From contig NZ_JBNAGH010000001.1 of the NCBI RefSeq assembly GCF_049801095.1, positions 992,001-1,056,000 of the forward strand: a stretch of 64,000 nt of DNA, read 5' to 3'. The stretch comes from Dinoroseobacter sp049801095 (lineage in GTDB: Bacteria; Pseudomonadota; Alphaproteobacteria; Rhodobacterales; Rhodobacteraceae). Position numbers and translations under genes: made by a program. Shown piece after piece: positions 1 to 8,659 of this stretch (positions are counted from its first letter, which is position 1; each line of letters starts with the position of its first letter). The notes under the pieces were generated by a model. The model was not told where the DNA came from and ran no database searches. It saw only the letters and a list, made by a program, of their open reading frames with translations.

Positions 1-860
1 TCCTCCATCAGGGCCAGAACGTTCGAGAAACTGCGCCCGCATTTGCGCCGGGTCTGATCCACCTGCCAGAGATAGGCGATGTCGATATGGGCGTGGCCGA
101 TGGCGAGGATGTCGACCTCCATCTCGCCGCGATACCCGGCAAGCGTGTCGCGAAACACCGCAAGCGCGCCGGGCACACTGTCATAGAAGGCGTCCGAGCG
201 GATCGGGTCGCGCGTGTCGAGCTCCTTGAAACAGAGATCCAGCGCCCGCAGGATACGGCCCCGCGCGGTGTTGCCCTCCTCCATATGCCCTGCCACGTCG
301 AGCGCGCGGGTCACGAGCGCCACAAGCTCCCGCGTGGGCGTGTCGATCTCGACCACGGCGCAGGGCTTCATGAAGAGCTTCTGTTTGGAGTTGCGGTCGG
401 GGGGCCAACCGCTCAGCCCCGTCCAACCATGGAGCGCGAGCGTGTGACGCGCCCCGTCGCAGAGCCCCGGATCCAGATAGATCTCGTGATGCTGCCGGTC
501 CGCCGAGGCGCAGCTCACCCCGTCGATATAGGCAAGCCCCTCCGGGTGGCAGAAAATATCCCCCGCAACCCCAAGCGGCAGGTGCAGCGCAACCGGACCA
601 TGGGCGCCAAACCCATCGGGCACGGCAAACTCCGAGCGCAGGACGAAATCCTGGCTCCAATCGCCCCAATAGCTGTCAAAGGGGATCTCATCCCAGCCGG
701 AGGCATCCACATCCGCGCCCACCGGGGCGTCGGCCAAGGGGCCGGACAGCGGCAGGTAGCGAAAGGGCGGGATCAGAGAGGCGCGGCGATGGACCAGCGG
801 CGTGATCAGCGGCAAACGGCTGAGGATCTTTTGCTCGGTCCAGAAAATCTGGTGCTTCAT
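1..860 (-). CDS. Alpha-mannosidase, GH38 family (3' end cut by window edge)
   Basis: Only the first 286 codons are present. The stretch GHAHIDIAYLW followed by RRKCGRSFSNVL near residues 255-280 matches the start of the GH38 catalytic domain, where the GHxHxD residues bind zinc; the region before it is the usual non-catalytic N-terminal part. GH38 enzymes release alpha-linked mannose from glycans or glycosides. No signal peptide is visible, so it should act in the cytoplasm on imported substrate. The ATG at 860 has an AGGAG five bases upstream. It is the last visible gene of a minus-strand operon with an oligopeptide-type ABC transporter, which suggests the transporter imports a mannoside. 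The family call is firm; the substrate is inferred. Confidence 0.85.
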   Translation of the reverse strand, partial: MKHQIFWTEQKILSRLPLITPLVHRRASLIPPFRYLPLSGPLADAPVGADVDASGWDEIPFDSYWGDWSQDFVLRSEFAVPDGFGAHGPVALHLPLGVAGDIFCHPEGLAYIDGVSCASADRQHHEIYLDPGLCDGARHTLALHGWTGLSGWPPDRNSKQKLFMKPCAVVEIDTPTRELVALVTRALDVAGHMEEGNTARGRILRALDLCFKELDTRDPIRSDAFYDSVPGALAVFRDTLAGYRGEMEVDILAIGHAHIDIAYLWQVDQTRRKCGRSFSNVLALME

Positions 861-923
861 GGGCTCCTGTCATGCCTTTCGGTCCCGGCCCCCTCAGGCC
901 CTCCGCTCATAGCGCGGCCCAGG

Positions 924-2648
924 TTAAGAGAGAACAAATCCCGGCACCTCCCCGCGGATCACCGTCTCGGTCGAGCGCGCGATTTCGGCCAGACGGGCCG
1001 CATCCGCCGCCTCATCTGCATGGCCCCAGTCGCGCCCGAGATCCGGCCACGGGATCGCCTCGATCAGCATCTGGGTATAGGGGTGCTGCGGGTCACCAAT
1101 CACCTGTTTCGGCGGGCCCGCCTCAACCACATGGCCGTGATAAAGCACCATCACGTAGTCGCTCACATGGTAGGCCGTGGCGAGGTCATGGGTGATATAG
1201 AGGATCGAGATGCCGTAGCGGTCCTTCAGGTCGTAGATGTTCTTGAGGATCGTCGCGCGCAGCGAGGCATCGACCATGGAGACCGGCTCATCGGCGATGA
1301 GCAGCTTCGGCTCCAGCATGAGCGCGCGGGCCACGATCAGGCGCTGACGCTGTCCGCCCGAGAGCTCATGGGGAAAGCGGCGCAGGATGAGCTGCCCGTC
1401 AAGCCCCACGGCCTCGCAGGCCTCGATCATCTTAGCCTCAACCTCGGCGTCCGAAGAACCAAGGCCGAAGCGTTTATAGGGAAACTTCAGGGCGTGATCG
1501 ACCCGGTAGAACGGGTTGAAGCAGGCATAGGGGTCCTGGAACACCGCCTGCACGGATTTGCGGAACTCCAGCCGCTCGGCGGCGGAGTGTTTGGCGATGT
1601 CGTCCCCCTCAAAAAGGACCTGCCCCGAACTTGGCGGATTGAACCCCAGCATCAGGCTGCCCATGGTCGATTTGCCCGAACCGGACTGCCCGACAATCGA
1701 GATGATCTTCGGCTTCTCGCCATCCAGCGCGAAACTCATCGGATGGAGCGCGGTGACGTCTCCATAGACCTTTGAAACGGATTTGAACTCCAGAAGCGGC
1801 ACGCCTTCCTTGCCGCGTTTGACCGGCGCGGCACCGACCTCGGCATCGAGAAAACTCTCGCCACCCACCAAGGGCACCGAGGAAATCAGCTGCTTGGTAT
1901 AGGGATGCTCGGGCGCCTCGAGAATCTGCTGCACCGAGCCATGCTCGACCAGCACACCGTCCTTGAGCACCGCAAGCTCATCCACCGATTGCGCCATGAG
2001 CCCCATATCGTGCCCGATCAGGATCAGACCGGAGCCAATCCGCGCCTGCACATCTTTCAGCGTCTGCATCACATGGCGCTGGGTCACCACGTCGAGGGCC
2101 GAGGTCGGCTCATCCGCGATGATCAGTTCCGGGTTCAGGGACACGCCCAGCGCGATGCAGACCCGCTGCTTCATCCCACCCGAGAGCTCATGCGGGTAAA
2201 GCCGCCCGGTCCGCGCCGGCAGGCCGACGCTCTCAAGGCAGGCATCCGAGCGGCGCTTCAGCTCCGCCGCATCGGTCTTGCCCTCATGGGCGATGATGCC
2301 GTCCCAGATCTGGTTCTCGATCCGCATGATCGGGTTCAGCGAATTCATCGCCCCTTGCGGGATGTAGCTGACGCGGCTGAGCCGGGTCAGGCGCATCTCT
2401 TCCTCGCTGAGCGCGAGCATATCCGTCTCGCCGAGCTGGATGGCGCCACTGGCCACGCGCCCCGAGCCGCCGAGCATCCGCATCACCGAGAGCGCCGTGG
2501 TGGTCTTGCCCGAGCCGCTCTCGCCTATGAAGCCGACCCGGATGCCCGGGCGGATCTTGAGCGACAGTTTCGTGACCGCATGGACCACCCCTCGTGCTGT
2601 GGGGAAGTCGATGGAAAGATCCGTGAGTTCGAGGACATGTTTGTTCAT
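924..2648 (-). CDS. Fused double ATP-binding protein of a dipeptide/oligosaccharide-type ABC transporter
   Basis: The 574-residue protein carries two complete ABC ATPase halves, equivalent to DppD and DppF joined. Half one has Walker A GESGSGKTT, signature LSGGMKQR and Walker B LIIADEPTSALD. Half two has GQSGSGKST, LSGGQRQR and LLIADEPVSMVD. The DEPVS in place of DEPTS in half two is a mild variation. It powers import through the two permeases encoded immediately upstream; the gap to the nearer permease gene is nine bases. Dipeptide-family transporters carry peptides, nickel or oligosaccharides. The neighbouring alpha-mannosidase favours a sugar substrate here, but that is inference. Confidence 0.93.
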   Translation of the reverse strand: MNKHVLELTDLSIDFPTARGVVHAVTKLSLKIRPGIRVGFIGESGSGKTTTALSVMRMLGGSGRVASGAIQLGETDMLALSEEEMRLTRLSRVSYIPQGAMNSLNPIMRIENQIWDGIIAHEGKTDAAELKRRSDACLESVGLPARTGRLYPHELSGGMKQRVCIALGVSLNPELIIADEPTSALDVVTQRHVMQTLKDVQARIGSGLILIGHDMGLMAQSVDELAVLKDGVLVEHGSVQQILEAPEHPYTKQLISSVPLVGGESFLDAEVGAAPVKRGKEGVPLLEFKSVSKVYGDVTALHPMSFALDGEKPKIISIVGQSGSGKSTMGSLMLGFNPPSSGQVLFEGDDIAKHSAAERLEFRKSVQAVFQDPYACFNPFYRVDHALKFPYKRFGLGSSDAEVEAKMIEACEAVGLDGQLILRRFPHELSGGQRQRLIVARALMLEPKLLIADEPVSMVDASLRATILKNIYDLKDRYGISILYITHDLATAYHVSDYVMVLYHGHVVEAGPPKQVIGDPQHPYTQMLIEAIPWPDLGRDWGHADEAADAARLAEIARSTETVIRGEVPGFVLS

Positions 2649-2657
2649 GAGGCGACC

Positions 2658-3587
2658 TCAGATCTTGCGCAGGCGCGGGTTGGAGACCTCATCGAGGCCG
2701 AGATTGATCAAGAGAAGCGCGATAAACATAGTCGCCAGCAGCATCGTGGGCAGCCCCCACCACCACCAGAGGTTCTGGATCAGCGCGCCGGAATTGATCG
2801 CGTCATAGATCACCCGGCCCAGGGTCGGGATCCGCTGCGGGCCGAGGCCCAGGACCTCCAGCCCCACGGCGGTGACGATGGCGGTGGTCACGTTGGCGAT
2901 GAAGGATCCGAAGAGGTACGGGATCAGGTTCGGCAACATCTCCTTGAACATAATGTGGAAGGTCGAGGCCCCCGAGAGCTGCGCCATCTGCACATAGCCC
3001 GAGCGCTTCATGGACAGGACCTGCGCCCGGATCAGGCGCGTAGGGGATTGCCACATGAAGCCCGCGATCAGGAAGGCCATCATCACAAGGCTTACGTCTC
3101 CGAAGGCCGACTGGAACACCACAAGGATCAGGAGCGGCGGGATCGTGATCATCACGTCCGAGAGCACGCGGATCGTGTCATCCACACGGCCCCCGACAAA
3201 CCCGGCGGAGAAGCCGAGGAAGATCCCGAGGCTCATGCCGATGATCGAGGCAATCGCGCCGATCATCAGGGTGTTGGGCGTGCCGATGATCAGCATCGCC
3301 AGCATGTCGCGCCCGGCCCCGTCGGTGCCAAGCGGGAATTCCGCGACGCCTTCCTGACGGCGCAGGTTCTCAAACCCGAGCGGCGGCAGTTTCAGCGGCG
3401 TGGAGCCGGTGAAGACCAGGTCCGTATCCCAGACCATCCGCCCGATGATCCCGCCAAGGATGATCACCAGCAGGATGCCGACGCCCCAGAGGAGCTTGGG
3501 ATTGAACCACGGATTGTCGAAGCGATTGAAGCGCGAGACCGGGGCGGCATTGGCCTCGGCCGTTTGCTGGTTGACGGAGTCGGTCAT
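2658..3587 (-). CDS. ABC transporter permease, DppC-like
   Basis: The protein has 309 residues. A short cytoplasmic N-terminus is followed by a first membrane segment near residues 33-53 and about five more. The C-terminal half contains the coupling-helix region typical of DppC/OppC (GLEVLGLGPQRIPTLGRVIYDA). It pairs with the upstream DppB-like permease to form the membrane channel. Its ATG overlaps the stop of that gene by four bases (ATGA), so the two are translationally coupled. The substrate class is set by the solute-binding protein in the same operon. Confidence 0.93.
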   Translation of the reverse strand: MTDSVNQQTAEANAAPVSRFNRFDNPWFNPKLLWGVGILLVIILGGIIGRMVWDTDLVFTGSTPLKLPPLGFENLRRQEGVAEFPLGTDGAGRDMLAMLIIGTPNTLMIGAIASIIGMSLGIFLGFSAGFVGGRVDDTIRVLSDVMITIPPLLILVVFQSAFGDVSLVMMAFLIAGFMWQSPTRLIRAQVLSMKRSGYVQMAQLSGASTFHIMFKEMLPNLIPYLFGSFIANVTTAIVTAVGLEVLGLGPQRIPTLGRVIYDAINSGALIQNLWWWWGLPTMLLATMFIALLLINLGLDEVSNPRLRKI

Positions 3588-4603
3588 GCCGCGGCCTCCT
3601 CGGACAGACGGATCCGCGGGTCGATCAGCGGATAGATCAGATCGACGAGGAAGACCGAAAGCGCGGTCATCAGGATGATGATGTAGCTGACCCCTTGAAT
3701 AACGGCGAAGTCCTGATCGAGGATCGCGTCATAGAGGAGCTTGCCCATCCCATTATAGCCAAAGATCCGCTCCACCAGGATCTGGCCGGAGACCAGCAGC
3801 CCGATCTTGAGGGCGAAGGCGGTGATCTGCGGCAGGATCGCATTCCGAACCATGTATTTGTAAAGGACATAGCGCGGCTTGAGGCCCTTGGCCTTGGCGA
3901 GGTTTACGTAGTCCTCCCCTTGCACCGAGATCATCAGCCCGCGCATCCCGAGGGTCCAGAAGCCGAAGGTCACCACGATGATCGAGAGCGCAGGGAGCGT
4001 GCCGTGTTCGATCACCGAGGAGATGAAGGCCCAGTCCCAGCCGGGCTCCACCGTCAAGCCGTAGCTGCCCGTGAGCGGCAACCACCGCAGCGTGATCGAG
4101 AAGATATACATCAGCAGCAGCCCCGACAGGATCGGCGGAATCGAGGTGAAGATCATGAAGGTCGGGATCACCACCTTCCAGATCTTCGGCGTCCGCTCCC
4201 AGACCATGAAGGCGCCCAGCGCGTTGCCGATGAGGAAGGTGATCACCACCGACAGGATCATCAGGCCCAGCGTCCAGGGCAGCGCCTGCGCGATCAGCAC
4301 GGAAACCGGGGTCGGGAAGGATGCGGTGGAGATCCCGAGATTGAAGGTCAGCAGGTTGCCCATGTATTTGAGGTACTGCACGATCAGCGGATCGTTCAGC
4401 CCGAAATCCGCGCGCAGCTGGGCGAGGATCGCCTCGCTATCGGCCACCGCGCCGCCCCCGGCCGCCATACGGCTGAGCATGATCTCCGCCGGGTCCACGG
4501 GGGAGAACCGCGGGATCAGCCAGATCAGCGTCGCCGCGATGAAGACCGTCAGCACGAAGGTGATCGTGCGGTTGAGCAGATAGCTCCGTGGAATGCCAAA
4601 CAT
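3584..4603 (-). CDS. ABC transporter permease, DppB-like
   Basis: A 339-residue integral membrane permease starting MFGIPRSYLLNRT, with the DppB/OppB N-terminal membrane helix followed by a periplasmic loop, five further helices, and the conserved LAKAKGLKPRYVLYKYMVRN coupling region. The ATG at 4603 is preferred over an in-frame TTG seven codons upstream because a strong GGGGGGAGGG lies seven bases before it. It partners the DppC-like permease it overlaps. It lies between the PhyH dioxygenase gene and the rest of the transporter genes. Confidence 0.93.
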   Translation of the reverse strand: MFGIPRSYLLNRTITFVLTVFIAATLIWLIPRFSPVDPAEIMLSRMAAGGGAVADSEAILAQLRADFGLNDPLIVQYLKYMGNLLTFNLGISTASFPTPVSVLIAQALPWTLGLMILSVVITFLIGNALGAFMVWERTPKIWKVVIPTFMIFTSIPPILSGLLLMYIFSITLRWLPLTGSYGLTVEPGWDWAFISSVIEHGTLPALSIIVVTFGFWTLGMRGLMISVQGEDYVNLAKAKGLKPRYVLYKYMVRNAILPQITAFALKIGLLVSGQILVERIFGYNGMGKLLYDAILDQDFAVIQGVSYIIILMTALSVFLVDLIYPLIDPRIRLSEEAAA

Positions 4604-4665
4604 GGCAGCCCTCCCCCCTCTCAAAGTGATGTGCAGGACGCCGCGCGGCGTCCCGCCGTCGCGCC

Positions 4666-5445
4666 TCAGGCGGCTGCAGCGCTCGCGCGGCTCGCGTGGT
4701 GGTTCCAGCCGCGCAGAACCATGCGCTCGTCCGGATGGGTGTTGCCTTCCACCACCCGGTCCTGACCGTCATACATCTGTACCAGCACGGTCTTGCGGGT
4801 CCGGTCCGATCGGTTCGGCATGGAGCCATGCAGGGTCAGATAGTGAAAGAACACCACATCCCCGGCCCTGGCCTCGAGGATCTTGGCCTCCTCGATCGGA
4901 TATCGGTCGAGCGTGGCGTTGGACTGGCGCCCATCGGCCCCCTCGATCCGGCCCAGCTTGTGAGAGCCCGGGTAAACCCGCAGGCAGCCCATCTCATCCG
5001 TGGCATCGCTCACATGGACAATCGCCGCGATCATCCGGTCCTGCTCGGTCGGGAAATAGGGCCAGTCCTGATGCATGGGAAAAGGCGCCCCGGCCTCCGC
5101 CGGTTTCTGGAAGAGCTTGGAATGGTGCAGCACGATGTCGGGGCCAAGGATCTCTTCGGCGACATCGAGAAACCCGTCATCGAGAAAGGCGTTGAGCCAG
5201 CTACGGGAATACTTCTGCACATTATGGGTGTGCAGGATCTTGTCGCCGGCCCGGGCCAGACGAGCGGTCTCGTCACCCTCCCATGTGGCATCCACCTGTT
5301 CGCCAGAGCGCAACAACTGCCCGACGATACGGTCAAAATCCGTGGCCAACGGAGCCAACTGGCTTGCGCTCAGCAGGCCCTTTGCGTGGTAATAGCCATT
5401 CTCTTCAAAAAAGCGCCCGATCTCGGATGTGGATCTGTCGGACAT
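4666..5445 (-). CDS. Phytanoyl-CoA dioxygenase (PhyH) family protein
   Basis: A 259-residue Fe(II)/2-oxoglutarate dioxygenase-like protein. The HxD iron ligands are in MHQDWPYFP (about residues 124-132), the second His is in LTLHGSMPN, and the 2-oxoglutarate-binding Arg is in RKTVLVQM. Such enzymes hydroxylate or oxidatively cleave small molecules. The gene sits inside the ABC transporter operon, between the solute-binding protein and the permeases, so it probably modifies the imported compound or a product of it. There is no signal peptide. The actual substrate cannot be read from sequence. Confidence 0.85.
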   Translation of the reverse strand: MSDRSTSEIGRFFEENGYYHAKGLLSASQLAPLATDFDRIVGQLLRSGEQVDATWEGDETARLARAGDKILHTHNVQKYSRSWLNAFLDDGFLDVAEEILGPDIVLHHSKLFQKPAEAGAPFPMHQDWPYFPTEQDRMIAAIVHVSDATDEMGCLRVYPGSHKLGRIEGADGRQSNATLDRYPIEEAKILEARAGDVVFFHYLTLHGSMPNRSDRTRKTVLVQMYDGQDRVVEGNTHPDERMVLRGWNHHASRASAAAA

Positions 5446-5467
5446 GGGTCCTCTCCCTTGGATACAT

Positions 5468-5494
5468 CCCCGGGCAGGACCATCCCGCCCGGGG
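5468..5494 (-). terminator. Intercistronic hairpin after the solute-binding protein gene
   Basis: Perfect 8-bp arms CCCCGGGC / GCCCGGGG with an 11-base loop sit in the 61-base gap between the solute-binding protein stop and the dioxygenase start. No T-run follows. Such hairpins often stabilise the upstream message or weaken read-through, which would favour excess binding protein. Confidence 0.45.
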
Positions 5495-5506
5495 CATTCT
5501 CTCAGA

Positions 5507-7240
5507 TCAGTTCGCCTTCTCGAGGTTGTGAATGATCTGATGCGTGTGGTTCCACCAGAAGAACGGGTGGTTGTAATAGTTCTCAGAGGTCGGCCAACCG
5601 GTCCAATAGGTCGTGTTCATCGGCAAAAGCTTCGCCGACTGCACGAGCGGGATAAACGGCACCTCCGCATCGAGATACTGATAGGCCTCGGCGACAAGCG
5701 TCGGCACTTCAGGATCCCCCAGGGGCAGCCCGCCGATCTTGTCCACCAGCGCGCTATAGGCCTCGGCGCCCGGACCATCCCAGCGCGAGGTGTTGTTGAA
5801 CCCGGGGCTCCGCTCGCCCACGGGCACCACATCCTTCACCGTATAGCGCCCCATGGAGGCCCAAGGCTCGTTCACCGACCCGCAAGAGAGCCAGCTATAG
5901 GACATCTCGAACCCGCCAAAAGGCAGGACCTCGCCCCAGAACACCCCGTTTTCCACGGGCACCGACTTGGCCTGAATGCCCGCGCGGGTCAGCTGCTCGG
6001 CGATCACATCGATGGTGCGGGTGTACTCGGTGGAGGCGGAGTTCACGTGGATATCCACGCTCAGGACCTCACCATCCTTCTCATAGAGCCCGTCGCCATT
6101 CTTGGCCCAGCCCTCGCCCTCGATCAGCGCCGCCGCCGCGTCGAGATCCGGCGCATCCGACAGACCAAAGCCCGCCGCCTTTACTGCATCGATGAAGGGC
6201 GCCATCGAACCATACTGCGCGAACATCGTCTCCGAGGCGACCGTCGCCCCCTCGGCAGCCACATTCACGATCTGGTTGCGGTCGATGATCATCGCCACGG
6301 CCTTGCGCATATTGGCGTTGTCCCAGGGCGCGATGGTGGTGTTGATCTCCAGCTGGCGCGCACAGGGATCGGCGGCCGCGTAAGGGTAGTCCGGGTACCA
6401 GGCGATCACCGCCGGGTTCTGGAACTTGATCGCCTCAAATGTCCCGACCGACACGTTCTGGGACGCATCGAGCTGGTTCGTCGCCATGAGCTGCGCGCGG
6501 CTCTCCTCCCCGCCGGTCTCCAGCCAGATCAGGCGCTGGGGCTCGGGCAGATCCATGAAGCCCGACTTTGCGCCCCACCAATCATCATTGCGGTCCCAGA
6601 TCGCCCGGTTCGTGGCGCTGGACGTATACGTATAGGGCCCGGTCCCGATGGGCGGGAAGAAGGCGAAGGTCGCCGGGTCCTGCCCGTTCCAGACATGCTC
6701 CGGCATGATCAGAAAGGAGCCAAAGATCCGCACCCCGAAATTCTCGACAAGGAAGCGCGGGTTGGGCGCGTTCAGAGTAAACCGCACGGTCAGGTCATCG
6801 ACCTTCTCCACAGAGGCCACCTGGGCCCGGATCGTTGCGGCCTCGCGCGAGGAAATCTCGCTGTTCTCAAGGGCCATGGAGACAGTGAAAACAACGTCAT
6901 CAGCGTTGAATGCCTCACCATCGGACCATTCCACACCTTCGCGCAGTGAGATCGTGAAAACGTCATTGCTGTCATTGCCCTCAAACCCGCTGGCCAGCCA
7001 GGGGTCGAGCTCGCCCGTGCCGTAATTCAGGATGAAGAGCGGCTCCCACATGGCCTGATGCGCGCCATGCATGCGCTTGGTGCCGGGGGTGAACCAGTTG
7101 AAATTCTCAGGATCCTTGATGGTTCGGTCGAGATCGAAGATCACCGTATCCTCGCGGGCCACATCCTGAGCCAGGGCGGCCCCGCTGGTGGCGGCCAGCG
7201 CCGCAATCGAGATCGAAAGCAAGCTGCGTCTGAGGGTCAT
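5507..7240 (-). CDS. ABC transporter solute-binding protein, family 5
   Basis: The 577-residue exported protein begins MTLRRSLLSISIAALAATSG and ends its Sec signal with ALA-Q near residue 24. The mature part has the family-5 (DppA/OppA/MBP-like) signature region with FTISLREGVEWSDGEAFNADDVVF and later GTGPYTYTS. The ATG at 7240 was chosen because AGGAGA lies eight bases upstream; a longer open frame to 7333 would put 31 residues in front of the signal peptide. It captures substrate in the periplasm for the adjacent permeases. Family-5 proteins bind peptides, nickel or oligosaccharides; the linked GH38 gene points to a mannoside. Confidence 0.92.
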   Translation of the reverse strand: MTLRRSLLSISIAALAATSGAALAQDVAREDTVIFDLDRTIKDPENFNWFTPGTKRMHGAHQAMWEPLFILNYGTGELDPWLASGFEGNDSNDVFTISLREGVEWSDGEAFNADDVVFTVSMALENSEISSREAATIRAQVASVEKVDDLTVRFTLNAPNPRFLVENFGVRIFGSFLIMPEHVWNGQDPATFAFFPPIGTGPYTYTSSATNRAIWDRNDDWWGAKSGFMDLPEPQRLIWLETGGEESRAQLMATNQLDASQNVSVGTFEAIKFQNPAVIAWYPDYPYAAADPCARQLEINTTIAPWDNANMRKAVAMIIDRNQIVNVAAEGATVASETMFAQYGSMAPFIDAVKAAGFGLSDAPDLDAAAALIEGEGWAKNGDGLYEKDGEVLSVDIHVNSASTEYTRTIDVIAEQLTRAGIQAKSVPVENGVFWGEVLPFGGFEMSYSWLSCGSVNEPWASMGRYTVKDVVPVGERSPGFNNTSRWDGPGAEAYSALVDKIGGLPLGDPEVPTLVAEAYQYLDAEVPFIPLVQSAKLLPMNTTYWTGWPTSENYYNHPFFWWNHTHQIIHNLEKAN

Positions 7241-7342
7241 ATCTGTTCTCCTGTTGTCGTGATCCGGCTTGGGTGCCGGTTGTTTTAAAAGGGTGGACGC
7301 TTGACAGAATGTCGCAGCTCCGCCGAGGATCAACCCCTGCGG

Positions 7343-8029
7343 TCAGCCTTCCGGTCGCACATAGTCCATGACAAGCACCCGTGTGTCCGGGGTCAGGTCC
7401 GATCTGGTAATCTCCGCATGGGCGCCGAAGGCGAAATCCACCTGCCCGTCGTCAAAATGGCTCAAAAAGCTCTCGATCCACATGGTGTTACGGGGCCGGT
7501 AGGTGAGCGTGCGGAAATGCATCGGGATCACCAACTTCGGCTTGGCCTTGTGGATCATCGTCATCAGATCCGGCAACTCGATGGTCAGATACCCGCCCGC
7601 CAGCGCCAAAAGGACATCCACATCTTCGAAAAACGCGATCTGATCCTCGGTGAGCGGGTTTCCCACATCGCCCATATGGGCGATCTGCATCCCGTCCATC
7701 TCGAACCGGTACATTCCGTTCTGGCCTGGCACACCGCGGGGGTGATGCTCCCATTCCGCGGCTTCGACCGCGCGGATCTCGCGCCCGGCCACGGTTTGAA
7801 CCCCGCCATGATCCAGCGCCACATTGAGCGCGTTACACACCGCAGGCGCGCCGGGGATCAGGTCCGCCCGGCAATGGGCGTCATCGTCATCAGACGAGAT
7901 GACCACCAGATCGGCGCTTTCGGTGATGGGCGCATAGCCCACGCCTTCGGGCGTATAGGGGTCCGTGATGACCGAGCCCTTGGCATCGCTCAGCCGGAAC
8001 GCCGCATGGCCAAACCATGTGATATTCAT
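7343..8029 (-). CDS. MBL-fold (UlaG-like) hydrolase with an altered first metal motif
   Basis: A 228-residue protein starting MNITWFGHAAFRL, the usual start of UlaG-like metallo-beta-lactamase-fold hydrolases; AGGGGAAGG precedes this ATG. Later family landmarks are present: HMGDVG (about residue 121 on) and LVIPMHFRT. However, the first metal motif, normally HxHxDH, reads SSDDDDAHC, so its two leading histidines are absent. The gene lies 102 bases upstream of the solute-binding protein gene, in the same direction, and may be the first gene of the operon. It may hydrolyse a lactone or ester, use a different metal site, or be non-catalytic. Confidence 0.8.
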   Translation of the reverse strand: MNITWFGHAAFRLSDAKGSVITDPYTPEGVGYAPITESADLVVISSDDDDAHCRADLIPGAPAVCNALNVALDHGGVQTVAGREIRAVEAAEWEHHPRGVPGQNGMYRFEMDGMQIAHMGDVGNPLTEDQIAFFEDVDVLLALAGGYLTIELPDLMTMIHKAKPKLVIPMHFRTLTYRPRNTMWIESFLSHFDDGQVDFAFGAHAEITRSDLTPDTRVLVMDYVRPEG

Positions 8030-8066
8030 GAACGCCCTTCCCCTCCCAAAGTCGGTGCGCGAGATT

Positions 8067-8084
8067 TTTGCATAGGTATGCAAA
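8067..8084. promoter_or_regulatory. Candidate operator: 8-bp inverted repeat
   Basis: TTTGCATAGGTATGCAAA is a perfect inverted repeat with a 2-base centre, in the gap between the divergent MBL-hydrolase and DMT-transporter genes. It lies 38 bases upstream of the hydrolase start. Its length and symmetry fit a dimeric regulator site; no regulator gene is adjacent. Confidence 0.5.
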
Positions 8085-8190
8085 CACCGTGAATGAACCA
8101 TAGCGCCCGGATCAAAGCAAGCCTCTTCGTCAGACCTAGTGCCCTCGCGCGCAACGTGGTTCTCTCTGCGCAGAGAAAAGGACACCCATC

Positions 8191-8637
8191 ATGAGCATCA
8201 CCTATTGGCTCGCCCTCGGGGCCGTCGCCCTGGGGGGCGCGGGCATTGCGACCCAAGCCCCGATCAACGCAACTCTCGCCCGCAGCGCCGGCGATCCGGT
8301 GGCCACCGCTGCGATCTCTTTCGGCGTGGGCTTCATCGTGCTCAGCGCGATCACCCTGGCCCGGGGCACCGTGCCCAGTTGGGAGGCGCTCGCCCCGTTG
8401 CCCTGGTGGGCCTGGACCGGCGGCGCCCTCGGCGCGATCTATGTCTGCGCGGCCGCCTGGAGCGCGGACCGCATCGGGGTCGTCTCTCTCGTGGCGGCTC
8501 TGGTCTTCGGCCAGCTGATCGCGGCCCTGATCCTCGATGCGATCGGCGCCTTTGGCATGGCTGCTCGCGAGATCAGCCCAACCCGGATCCTCGCGGTCCT
8601 CATGGTGGCAGGCGGGCTGCTCCTGTCGCGGGTCTGA
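8191..8637 (+). CDS. DMT-superfamily small membrane transporter, YdcZ/DUF606-like
   Basis: A 148-residue protein with about five hydrophobic segments. The N-terminal GAGIATQAPINATLAR and the central GGALGAIYVCAAAWSADRIG resemble the DUF606 (YdcZ) half-size DMT family. It is likely a homodimeric inner-membrane exporter of unknown substrate. GAGAAAAGGA lies upstream of the ATG. It is divergent from the MBL gene and convergent with the second PhyH gene, 22 bases from it. Confidence 0.75.
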   Translation: MSITYWLALGAVALGGAGIATQAPINATLARSAGDPVATAAISFGVGFIVLSAITLARGTVPSWEALAPLPWWAWTGGALGAIYVCAAAWSADRIGVVSLVAALVFGQLIAALILDAIGAFGMAAREISPTRILAVLMVAGGLLLSRV

Positions 8638-8659
8638 GCGCGGCTCCGACGTCAGCGCC

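Noticed and set aside
1905..3635. Long plus-strand open frame opposite the ABC transporter genes
   Set aside because: It is antisense to the fused ATPase and a permease, lacks any family signature and has the Arg/His/Asp-rich composition typical of antisense frames in GC-rich DNA.
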